A stretch of 7,160 nt of DNA from HyVt-337 sp964428895 (lineage in GTDB: Bacteria > Planctomycetota > Phycisphaerae > SM23-33), in the NCBI GenBank assembly GCA_964428895.1, contig CAYRZU010000115.1, positions 1 to 7,160 of the forward strand, written 5' to 3'. Below the pieces are notes generated by a model. That model was not told the origin of the DNA, ran no database searches, and worked only from the letters and a program-made list of their open reading frames with translations. Each line of letters opens with the position of its first letter. Position 1 is the first letter of the stretch. Shown here piece by piece: positions 1 through 5,043 of the stretch. The position numbers were made by a program, and so were the translations under genes.

Positions 1-10
1 CGACTGTGAC

Positions 11-2080
11 TTAGCGTTCACGCACACCTATTCCCAAAGTCGCTGACGTTGAACAAGTAGCCTCGTCGTACTCGCAGCAGCCGATGCAGCACTTGACCGC
101 GCCGGGCGAGTACGGCTCATCTTCCTGCGCCGAGGCCGGAACAATGCAGACGGGTTCGATCACGCCATCGCCCAGACGAATGTCCGTGCCGCGCCCGGCC
201 ATGGGGGTCGCCAGCGTCACAACGCCCCACATCGCGCCCGAGCCGTCATCGGCCGGGCGCTGCTGGCCCGCGGCGGCGACGATTTCCGCTTCCCGCGCCG
301 CGCTTTCGGGACGCGGGGCGAGGACCTGATGTTCGATGCCGGCTTCGCTAAGCACGCCTGACAGTTCATCACACTCATCGAGACCGCCCACACCGATCAG
401 GACCGGCCGGCCAAGGTCGCGGCTGACGTGACGGACTTCGGCAACGACCGCGTTGGACTTGGCCTGTCCGGTTGCGAGCACGCGGTCGTCGTGGTCGACC
501 CGGCACATAGGCTGACGGGTCGGCACGACCGACACGTCCAGGCCATACAGATCCTTGAGCGCAGCCGCATGCGCCGCGGCCGTGCCGGTCAGCCCGGCCA
601 ACTTGCCGTACCGACCGAAGTAATCGGCCAGGCGAATGTGCCCCTTCCGCGCGACCGGTCGGGCGACGGCGAGGCCCTCCTTGCACTCGATCACCTCATG
701 CACACCGTCCGCCCATCGTCGTTCCGGCAGCAGCCTACCGGTGCTCGCATCGACAATCACCACACGGCCGTCATGAACAACGTAGTCCCGATCTCGCTTG
801 AGGTCCGGCCGGGCCTTCGGGCCCGGCCGGGTCGGCTCGCCGTTGACACCGGGCTCGGCGATGATCACGGCCGTCCGGGCGTCGGCGACTAGGACGCTGT
901 CGACTTCGTCGATGATGGCGACATCCAACGCGCCCTGGATGGGCCGTTCGCCGTCCGCCCGAATCGAGTCGCGGACACAATCGAACGCGAACTCCGCGTA
1001 GGCGCCATAGGTAACGTCGCAGGCGTAGGCATCGCGCCGGGCCTGGGCGCCTTCGCCGCAGGCGGGCATGTCGGCTGTGATGTGGCCCACCGTTAGGCCC
1101 AACGGGCCGAACACCTGCCGGGCGGCTTCGGCGTCGCGCGTCGCCAGGTAATCGTTCACCGTGACCACGTGGACCCGAAAACCCTCCAATGCCGCCATGT
1201 AGGCAGGCGGGTAGCAGGTGAGCGATTTGCCCTCGCCGGAGGGCATTTCGGCGGCCATGCCGTCGTCGAGCATTAACCCCGCAATGAGCTGCACGTCATA
1301 GTGCGGCCGGTCGTGGGCGCGTCGGGTAGCTTCACGGACCAGAGCGAAGGCCTTGGCCTTGACGACGTCGCGGTCATCCCCACCCGTCAGACGGCGGCGA
1401 AGCTGATCGCGGGCCTCGGCCATCTGCTCATCGCTCAACTCACGCATTCGATCGGCCAACGGGTCGATCCGCTCCCGGACAAAGTTGAGCTGCACCACAA
1501 CCTCGGCAAACCGATCCGGCAAGGGATGAGATTTCAATGTGCTGTCAACCATGGCCAGCATTCTCTCTTTGAGCCGCTTCCGCGAGGCGGCCAGGCGGCT
1601 CTTGACCGTGCCGGTTGGGACCTCCAGGAATGCGGCGATGTCGTTGGTGGTGTAGCCGTTGATGTAGAACAGCGTGGTGACGGCCCGTTCGCGGTCGGGC
1701 AAGGCGGGAATCGCTTCCAGCACCTTGGCGGATAGTTCGGTTCGCTCAGCCATCTCTGCGGGATCGATAGTGTCTGCGGCCACACCGGCGGCTGCTTCCA
1801 GCGGGGCCGGCGCTACCCCGCGACTGCGGGCCACGCGGCTGCAGCGGAACTGCACGATCCGTCGCAGCCACCCGGGGAAGGCGGCCAACTCGTTGAGCTT
1901 CCCTAGCGACCGGAACGCCTCGACGAACGCATCCTGCGCGGCGTCCTCAGCCAGGTGGAAATCGCCCAGCAGCGAATACGCGTAGCCGTAGGCCATGTCC
2001 TGGAACCGCCGCACCACGCGGCCGAACGCGCGTAAGTCCCCGGCCGTCGCGGCCGTCAGCAATTGCTCGAGCTCGTTCAT
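11..2080 (-). CDS. ECF sigma factor fused to a truncated SecA-like motor ATPase
   Basis: The 689-residue product joins two families. Residues about 5-178 form an ECF sigma-70 factor: sigma2 at 5-88 (GD at 39-40, AEDAAQDAF at 44-52, FPGWLRRI at 68-75) and sigma4 at about 116-175 (LPDRERA at 127-133, helix-turn-helix ending TVKSRL at 158-163). After a linker, residues about 200-640 match SecA: LSDEQ at 215-219, YDVQL at 261-265, Walker A SGEGKS at 281-286, VTVNDYLA at 306-313, Walker B DEVDS at 391-395, DGRVVIVD at 437-444, KLAGLTGTA at 493-501 and MAGRGTDIRLG at 627-637. Only about 20 residues separate the DEVDS block from DYVV at 432-435, so the preprotein cross-linking domain is essentially absent. 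The protein ends before motif VI and the helical scaffold, with cysteines at 664, 665, 668, 669 and 676. It would be a cytoplasmic promoter-specificity factor carrying an ATP-binding module; export activity looks unlikely. Start: ATG at 2080 (MNELEQLL) suits the sigma2 N-terminus; ATG at 2086 or GTG at 2116 are in-frame alternatives, and none has a clear Shine-Dalgarno. Family identity is confident; function is unknown. Confidence 0.9.
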   Translation of the reverse strand: MNELEQLLTAATAGDLRAFGRVVRRFQDMAYGYAYSLLGDFHLAEDAAQDAFVEAFRSLGKLNELAAFPGWLRRIVQFRCSRVARSRGVAPAPLEAAAGVAADTIDPAEMAERTELSAKVLEAIPALPDRERAVTTLFYINGYTTNDIAAFLEVPTGTVKSRLAASRKRLKERMLAMVDSTLKSHPLPDRFAEVVVQLNFVRERIDPLADRMRELSDEQMAEARDQLRRRLTGGDDRDVVKAKAFALVREATRRAHDRPHYDVQLIAGLMLDDGMAAEMPSGEGKSLTCYPPAYMAALEGFRVHVVTVNDYLATRDAEAARQVFGPLGLTVGHITADMPACGEGAQARRDAYACDVTYGAYAEFAFDCVRDSIRADGERPIQGALDVAIIDEVDSVLVADARTAVIIAEPGVNGEPTRPGPKARPDLKRDRDYVVHDGRVVIVDASTGRLLPERRWADGVHEVIECKEGLAVARPVARKGHIRLADYFGRYGKLAGLTGTAAAHAAALKDLYGLDVSVVPTRQPMCRVDHDDRVLATGQAKSNAVVAEVRHVSRDLGRPVLIGVGGLDECDELSGVLSEAGIEHQVLAPRPESAAREAEIVAAAGQQRPADDGSGAMWGVVTLATPMAGRGTDIRLGDGVIEPVCIVPASAQEDEPYSPGAVKCCIGCCEYDEATCSTSATLGIGVRER

Positions 2081-2166
2081 GCCCATCCGCCACAAGAAGG
2101 TGCCACCCCCACCCACACCGGTTCACACAATATCGCCGCATCGCAGAAATCTCTCGCCGCCGCTCC

Positions 2167-2187
2167 CCGCATTCGGCAATCCGCAAT
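2167..2187. repeat. Short heptamer tandem repeat in the divergent spacer
   Basis: Three adjacent seven-base units read CCGCATT, CGGCAAT and CCGCAAT; each differs from the next by one or two bases. The array lies between the sigma-SecA gene and hypC, just upstream of the hyp promoter. It could be a remnant of a low-complexity intergenic repeat; no function is evident. I cannot tell whether it recurs in the genome. Confidence 0.4.
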
Positions 2188-2196
2188 AGCCTTCAT

Positions 2197-2226
2197 TTGT
2201 CCGGGGCCGCCTCATCGTGCTATACT
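2197..2226 (+). promoter_or_regulatory. Sigma-70-type promoter of the hyp operon, extended -10
   Basis: TTGTCC at 2197-2202 (4 of 6 to TTGACA) is followed after 18 bases by TATACT at 2221-2226 (5 of 6 to TATAAT). TG at 2218-2219 sits one base before it, which makes an extended -10 element. Transcription would start near 2233, giving an untranslated leader of about 30 bases before hypC. It is the best promoter match between the divergent genes. No convincing counterpart was found for the minus-strand gene. Confidence 0.6.
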
Positions 2227-2247
2227 GTTCGGTTCAACGCACCCCGT

Positions 2248-2252
2248 AGGAG
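2248..2252 (+). promoter_or_regulatory. Ribosome binding site of hypC
   Basis: AGGAG lies 10 bases before the ATG at 2263. It supports that start over an in-frame upstream ATG at 2197, which would add 22 residues ahead of the MCLAVPGK N-terminus that HypC needs. Confidence 0.65.
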
Positions 2253-2262
2253 ATATACCCCC

Positions 2263-2550
2263 ATGTGCTTGGCTGTGCCGGGAAAGATTGTTGCGATTGC
2301 TGAAGCCGCCGACGGCGCTGCCGGCGCCGGCGACCCGGCCGCGGCGCGCACGGCCACCGTGGATTTCCAGGGCAACCAGATCGAAACGTCCCTGGCGGCC
2401 GTCCCCGAGGCCGTCATCGGCGATTGGGTGTTGGTCCACGCCGGGTTTGCCATCACCACCATGGATGAGGCCGAGGCTCGCGAAACGTTCGAGGCGCTCG
2501 GCGAGGCGCTCGGCGAGGTCCCCCTGCCCGGCTCTGACAGCGAAGGCTAA
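2263..2550 (+). CDS. hypC: [NiFe]-hydrogenase maturation chaperone HypC
   Basis: This 95-residue OB-fold chaperone has the family signature MCLAVPGKI at its N-terminus. Cys2, exposed once the initiator Met is removed, is the residue that in the family helps carry the Fe(CN)2CO group with HypD and contacts the hydrogenase large subunit. Further HypC marks are TVDFQGN at 32-38, VPEAVIGDWVLVHAGFAI at 47-64 and the acidic helix DEAEARETFEAL at 68-79. An Ala/Gly-rich stretch at about 13-29 makes the first loop slightly longer than usual. The start is fixed by Cys2 and by AGGAG at 2248-2252; the upstream ATG at 2197 overlaps the promoter and would bury Cys2. It is the first gene of hypC-hypD-hypA-hypB, 6 bases before hypD. 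The codons for residues 77-85 contain a 12-base tandem duplication. HypC and its paralogue HybG cannot be separated by sequence alone, but the neighbours favour HypC. Confidence 0.96.
   Translation: MCLAVPGKIVAIAEAADGAAGAGDPAAARTATVDFQGNQIETSLAAVPEAVIGDWVLVHAGFAITTMDEAEARETFEALGEALGEVPLPGSDSEG
2491..2518 (+). repeat. 12-base in-frame tandem duplication in hypC
   Basis: GAGGCGCTCGGC at 2491-2502 is repeated exactly at 2503-2514 and followed by a partial third unit, GAGG. It encodes EALG twice in the C-terminal helix of HypC. Being in frame and near the C-terminus, it probably reflects slippage that the protein tolerates. Confidence 0.7.
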
Positions 2551-2556
2551 CCGCCC

Positions 2557-3636
2557 ATGGACCGCCAAGCCGCCGCCGCAATCGCCCATGACATCAACGA
2601 GACCGCCGCCGGTCTCAACGGCGTGCGGATCATGGAAGTCTGCGGCACCCACACCGTCAGCCTGTTCCGCACCGGGCTGAAGGATCTGATCGCCGAACAC
2701 GTGGAGCTCATCAGTGGCCCGGGGTGCCCGGTCTGCGTCACCAGCCAAGGCTATCTCGACGCCGCGTGCGAATTGGCCACCCGCGATGACATCACGATCT
2801 GCACCTACGGCGACATGGTCCGCGTTCCCGGCAGCCGCGGCAGTCTGGCCGAAATGCGGGCAGGCGGAGCGGACGTGATGGTCGTCTACTCCGCGCGGGA
2901 TGCCCTGGCCCACGCTGTCGACAACCCCGAGCGGCAGGTGGTGTTCCTGGCGGTCGGCTTTGAGACCACCACCCCGCCAACGGCGCTGACGCTGCTGGCC
3001 GCAGCCGCCAAGGGCGTGGCCAACTTCACCGTGCTGCCGGCCCACAAACTGGTGGTCCCCGCGATGCAGGCCTTGCTGGCGGCCGGCGAAGTGCCCATCG
3101 ACGGCTTCCTGTGCCCCGGGCACGTGAGCATCATCATCGGTGCGGGCGCGTACAGGCCCCTCGCCAACGACTACGGCAAGCCGTGCGTGGTCGCCGGCTT
3201 CGAGCCGTTGCAGATGCTGGAAGGCATCCGGGCCATCGTCAACCAACTGGCGGCCGGGGTGGCCGAGGTCGGCAACGTCTACGGCGTGGCTGTCACCGAC
3301 GAAGGCAACGCCCCCGCCCGCAGCTTCATGGACCAGGTTTTTCAGCCGGGCGATGCGGTGTGGCGAGCGATCGGCACGATTCCCGCCAGCGGCCTCGACC
3401 TGCGCGAAGAATACAAACGCTTCGACGCTCGCCAGCGCTTCGGGGTGGCCGAAGGCCCCGACGTCTGCCCGCCAGGGTGTTTGTGCGGGGATGTGATCCA
3501 AGGCAAGATCACGCCCGACCGCTGCAAGCTGTTCGGCAACACCTGTACGCCGGTCAAACCAGTCGGCCCGTGCATGGTCAGTTCCGAAGGCACGTGCGCA
3601 GCCTGGTACAAGTACGGGAGACCGTCCCGTGCATGA
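2557..3636 (+). CDS. hypD: [NiFe]-hydrogenase maturation Fe-S protein HypD
   Basis: HypD is the scaffold on which, together with HypC, the Fe(CN)2CO moiety of the [NiFe] site is assembled in the cytoplasm, using cyanide delivered by HypE/HypF. The 359-residue product has the usual family length. Visible motifs are EVCGTHT at 27-33 with Cys29, GPGCPVC at 54-60 with Cys57 and Cys60, and FLAVGFETTTP. The spacing of Cys29 to Cys57 (28 residues) equals that of E. coli Cys41 to Cys69. The C-terminal [4Fe-4S] motif CX14CX6CX16C is intact at Cys308, Cys323, Cys330 and Cys347; additional cysteines lie at 304, 310 and 339. Its ATG is 6 bases after the hypC stop with no clear Shine-Dalgarno, so translation is probably coupled to hypC. 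The 3' end overlaps hypA by 8 bases. Nothing suggests loss of function. Confidence 0.97.
   Translation: MDRQAAAAIAHDINETAAGLNGVRIMEVCGTHTVSLFRTGLKDLIAEHVELISGPGCPVCVTSQGYLDAACELATRDDITICTYGDMVRVPGSRGSLAEMRAGGADVMVVYSARDALAHAVDNPERQVVFLAVGFETTTPPTALTLLAAAAKGVANFTVLPAHKLVVPAMQALLAAGEVPIDGFLCPGHVSIIIGAGAYRPLANDYGKPCVVAGFEPLQMLEGIRAIVNQLAAGVAEVGNVYGVAVTDEGNAPARSFMDQVFQPGDAVWRAIGTIPASGLDLREEYKRFDARQRFGVAEGPDVCPPGCLCGDVIQGKITPDRCKLFGNTCTPVKPVGPCMVSSEGTCAAWYKYGRPSRA
3616..3620 (+). promoter_or_regulatory. Ribosome binding site deciding the GTG start of hypA
   Basis: GGGAG inside the end of hypD lies 8 bases before GTG at 3629, so it favours GTG over the ATG at 3638. The choice matters because the GTG start yields Met-His-Glu, and His2 is the nickel ligand of HypA. 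Confidence 0.65.
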
Positions 3637-3985
3637 AATGTCGATTGCCATTCCGCTGGTCCACCAGCTTCAGCAGCTCGCCGCCGAGCATAACGCCGGC
3701 CGTGTGGAAACGTTGACCGTCACGGCCGGGGCGATGCGGCACATCGTGCCGGAACTGCTGGTCGACGCGTTCGCCTCGGCGGCGGACGGCACCTGCGCCG
3801 AGGGGGCGACGCTGGACGTGGTGATCGAGCCCGTGGTGGCCCAGTGTCGCTCCTGCGACACCCGTTACGACGCCACGATTGACTCCTTCGAGTGCCCCAA
3901 GTGTAATCAAGCCGACGTGGACATCGTCGAAGGCAACACCATCATCCTGAAGTCCGTCACGTTCGAGAAGTCAGATGAAGATTAA
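3629..3985 (+). CDS. hypA: Hydrogenase nickel incorporation protein HypA
   Basis: HypA hands nickel, with HypB, to the immature hydrogenase large subunit. The 118-residue protein has the expected length and both metal sites. The N-terminal nickel site is Met1-His2-Glu3 (MHEMSI). The structural zinc site is two CXXC pairs, Cys73/Cys76 and Cys89/Cys92, separated by 12 residues. A conserved-looking segment, MRHIVPELL, is at 36-44. The start is GTG at 3629, inside hypD (8-base overlap), with GGGAG at 3616-3620; the next in-frame ATG (3638) would delete His2 and destroy the nickel site, so the GTG is almost certainly used. The 3' end overlaps hypB by 11 bases, indicating tight translational coupling of the HypA/HypB pair. 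Cys56 lies outside the zinc site and has no assigned role. Confidence 0.97.
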   Translation: MHEMSIAIPLVHQLQQLAAEHNAGRVETLTVTAGAMRHIVPELLVDAFASAADGTCAEGATLDVVIEPVVAQCRSCDTRYDATIDSFECPKCNQADVDIVEGNTIILKSVTFEKSDED

Positions 3986-4616
3986 CGTGGTTAAGAACGT
4001 CTTGGAGGCCAACGAGGCCGCCGCCGAGGAAAACCGAAAGCGCCTCACCGACGCCGGCGTGCTGACGGTCAACCTCATCAGCGCCCCCGGCAGCGGCAAG
4101 ACGAGCCTCCTTGAAAAGACCATCCCCGCCCTTGGCGCGGAGCTGCCCTCGGCCGTCATCGTCGGCGACCTGCAGACCACGCGCGACGCCGAGCGCATCG
4201 CCGCCCTCAACATCCCGGCCGTCCAGGTCAACACCGAGGGCGGCTGTCACCTGTCGGCCGCCCAGGTCGCCAAGAGCCTGGACGCCCTGGACCTGACCGC
4301 CCTGCGCATCCTGTTCATCGAGAACGTTGGCAACATGGTCTGCCCCACCAGCTTCGACCTGGGCGAGAAGCTCCGCGTGGCCATGCTGAGCATTCCCGAG
4401 GGCGACGACAAGGTCGCCAAGTACCCCACGCTCTTTCAGCCGGCCGACGCCGTGATCCTCAACAAGATGGACCTGGCCGACATCCTCGACTGCGACCTGA
4501 CCCGCATCCGCACAGACCTCGACAAGCTCAACACCCGCGCCCCCCGCTTCGAACTGTCCACCAAGACCGCCGCCGGCCTGGATGCCTGGCTGGATTGGCT
4601 GCGCCAGCAAGCCTAA
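3975..4616 (+). CDS. hypB: Hydrogenase nickel incorporation GTPase HypB
   Basis: HypB is a SIMIBI-class GTPase whose nucleotide cycle drives nickel delivery with HypA. The 213-residue product shows the P-loop SAPGSGKTS at 36-44, GDLQTTRDAERI at 64-75, NTEGGCHL at 86-93, FIENVGNMVCP at 114-124, and NKMD (the guanine-specificity motif) in the second half. Cys91, His92 and Cys123 keep the spacing of the E. coli G-domain metal site (Cys166, His167, Cys198), so GTP-coupled metal binding should be intact. The N-terminus has neither the high-affinity CXXCGC nickel motif of the E. coli protein nor a histidine-rich nickel-storage stretch, so this is the short form. The start ATG overlaps the hypA end by 11 bases, with a GAGAAG sequence 4 bases upstream. 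It is the last gene of the hyp cluster; 427 gene-free bases follow. Confidence 0.96.
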   Translation: MKINVVKNVLEANEAAAEENRKRLTDAGVLTVNLISAPGSGKTSLLEKTIPALGAELPSAVIVGDLQTTRDAERIAALNIPAVQVNTEGGCHLSAAQVAKSLDALDLTALRILFIENVGNMVCPTSFDLGEKLRVAMLSIPEGDDKVAKYPTLFQPADAVILNKMDLADILDCDLTRIRTDLDKLNTRAPRFELSTKTAAGLDAWLDWLRQQA

Positions 4617-4729
4617 CAGGGATTCAGGAGATGCAAGGGATAGAAGCCAAGTCCTTGTAGGGCGTGCAACTCGTTTCACGGGCAACACTGGCGCTCAATT
4701 CCATCTTCGCGGGGCGGGCCCTTTCCCCT

Positions 4730-4779
4730 CTTCGTGGCCTTCCGGCTGTGCCGTGACAAGCCGTGCCCTCTGTGGTGAA
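4730..4779 (-). repeat. Degenerate CACAGAG/CACGAAG-type intergenic repeat
   Basis: Read on the minus strand, the segment begins TTCACCACAGAGGGCACGG and continues through CACGGCACAGCCGG to CACGAAG, a series of loosely related CAC-A/G-rich units. GCCGTG also occurs twice, 10 bases apart, on the plus strand (4750-4755 and 4760-4765). From memory, similar CACAGAG-type spacer repeats are common in uncultured planctomycete and verrucomicrobial genomes. Copy number in this genome cannot be judged from one window. Confidence 0.4.
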
Positions 4780-4798
4780 TCCGTTGGCGTTTTCGGCC

Positions 4799-4850
4799 CC
4801 CAAATAGCCCCAATTTCGGTGCTGAAATGGGGGGGTTTGGGCGTGTTTTT
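4799..4850 (+). terminator. Terminator-like hairpin after the hyp operon
   Basis: The outer stem pairs CCCAAA (4799-4804) with TTTGGG (4836-4841). After a 3-by-3 internal loop, CCCCAATTTC (4808-4817) pairs with GAAATGGGG (4824-4832), with one bulged A and the six-base loop GGTGCT. Five Ts follow at 4846-4850, four bases after the stem. This resembles a rho-independent terminator, but the T tract is short and offset and the hairpin is about 180 bases past hypB. It lies just before the hox promoter, where it would insulate hox from hyp transcription. Confidence 0.45.
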
Positions 4851-4863
4851 ATGCGGCTTTGTG

Positions 4864-4891
4864 TGGACATTCCGAGGATTGTGAATAGAAT
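4864..4891 (+). promoter_or_regulatory. Sigma-70-type promoter of the hox operon
   Basis: TGGACA at 4864-4869 (5 of 6 to TTGACA) and TAGAAT at 4886-4891 (5 of 6 to TATAAT) are 16 bases apart. Transcription would begin near 4898, leaving a leader of about 145 bases before hoxF. It lies directly after the terminator-like hairpin, consistent with a separate hox transcription unit. The -10 box lies within a perfect palindrome, so the promoter is probably regulated. Confidence 0.55.
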
Positions 4892-4895
4892 CACA
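4880..4895. promoter_or_regulatory. CRP/FNR-type operator palindrome TGTGA-N6-TCACA
   Basis: TGTGA at 4880-4884 and TCACA at 4891-4895 are perfect inverted five-base arms around a six-base spacer, the classic consensus geometry for CRP-type regulators. The site covers the TAGAAT -10 box, so a bound protein would most simply repress the hox promoter. The binding protein is unknown; a CRP/FNR-family redox or metabolite sensor is an inference from the motif. Overlap with an AT-rich -10 box raises the chance of coincidence somewhat. Confidence 0.5.
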
Positions 4896-4905
4896 GACTT
4901 CCAAC

Positions 4906-4939
4906 TCTTGGGTCGTGACAAGAAGGATTAGGCCCAAGA
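4906..4939 (+). other. Hairpin near the start of the hox leader RNA
   Basis: TCTTGGGTC (4906-4914) can pair with GGCCCAAGA (4931-4939), giving nine pairs including one G-U and a 16-base loop. It would fold within about ten bases of the inferred transcription start, where 5' stems often stabilise transcripts. No riboswitch family is recognised. Confidence 0.3.
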
Positions 4940-5031
4940 ATCGGACGTTTCTGGAGAGCGTTTCTAATGAGCTAGTGCCAGGCCGTCGGTGTGTTGGCGC
5001 GACTTGGCTTCGGATCAACCATTCGAGATTC

Positions 5032-5039
5032 AGAGGAAG
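5032..5039 (+). promoter_or_regulatory. Ribosome binding site of hoxF
   Basis: AGAGGAAG ends four bases before ATG at 5044 and decides the start. The frame is open upstream to GTG at 4915, but that start lacks a ribosome site and would add 43 residues with no counterpart in HoxF. Confidence 0.7.
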
Positions 5040-5043
5040 CCGC

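Larger units (their letters stand above)
4617..5043. other. Gene-free 427-base spacer between hypB and hoxF
   Basis: No open frame here has homology, a start with a ribosome site and a sensible length. In order the spacer holds about 110 bases without recognised features, a degraded intergenic repeat (4730-4779), a terminator-like hairpin (4799-4850), a sigma-70-type promoter with an overlapping palindrome (4864-4895), a leader hairpin (4906-4939), and the hoxF ribosome site. In a window where hyp genes overlap, a gap this long points to a transcription-unit boundary between hyp and hox. Confidence 0.75.

Noticed and set aside
11..2080. The sigma-SecA gene as a pseudogene or chimeric assembly artefact
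   Set aside because: The frame is continuous, conserved motifs persist through both halves and the linker shows no stop or composition break. Loss of the PPXD and motif VI looks like clean domain remodelling. Read-level evidence would still be needed to exclude a misjoin fully.
2197..2262. Upstream ATG start for hypC adding 22 residues
   Set aside because: It overlaps the promoter elements and would bury the essential Cys2 of the MCLAVPGK N-terminus.
2212..3651. Long open frame of 479 codons on the minus strand opposite hypC and hypD
   Set aside because: Its sequence is low-complexity and rich in His, Asp, Gly and Val, as expected from the antisense of GC-rich codons. hypC and hypD on the other strand carry all family motifs.
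4676..4921. Small minus-strand frame in the hypB-hoxF spacer encoding an HHRGHG-type peptide
   Set aside because: The peptide is what a CACAGAG-type spacer repeat gives when translated. There is no ribosome site, and the frame runs across the promoter and terminator-like hairpin.
4991..5010. Possible sigma-54 promoter upstream of hoxF (TTGGCGCG followed by TTGGC)
   Set aside because: Some hydrogenase operons use sigma-54, but the GG (4996-4997) and GC (5007-5008) elements are one base too close, and sigma-54 spacing is strict.
4915..5043. In-frame GTG start extending hoxF by 43 residues
   Set aside because: It has no ribosome site or similarity to HoxF. ATG at 5044 has AGAGGAAG and gives the family length.
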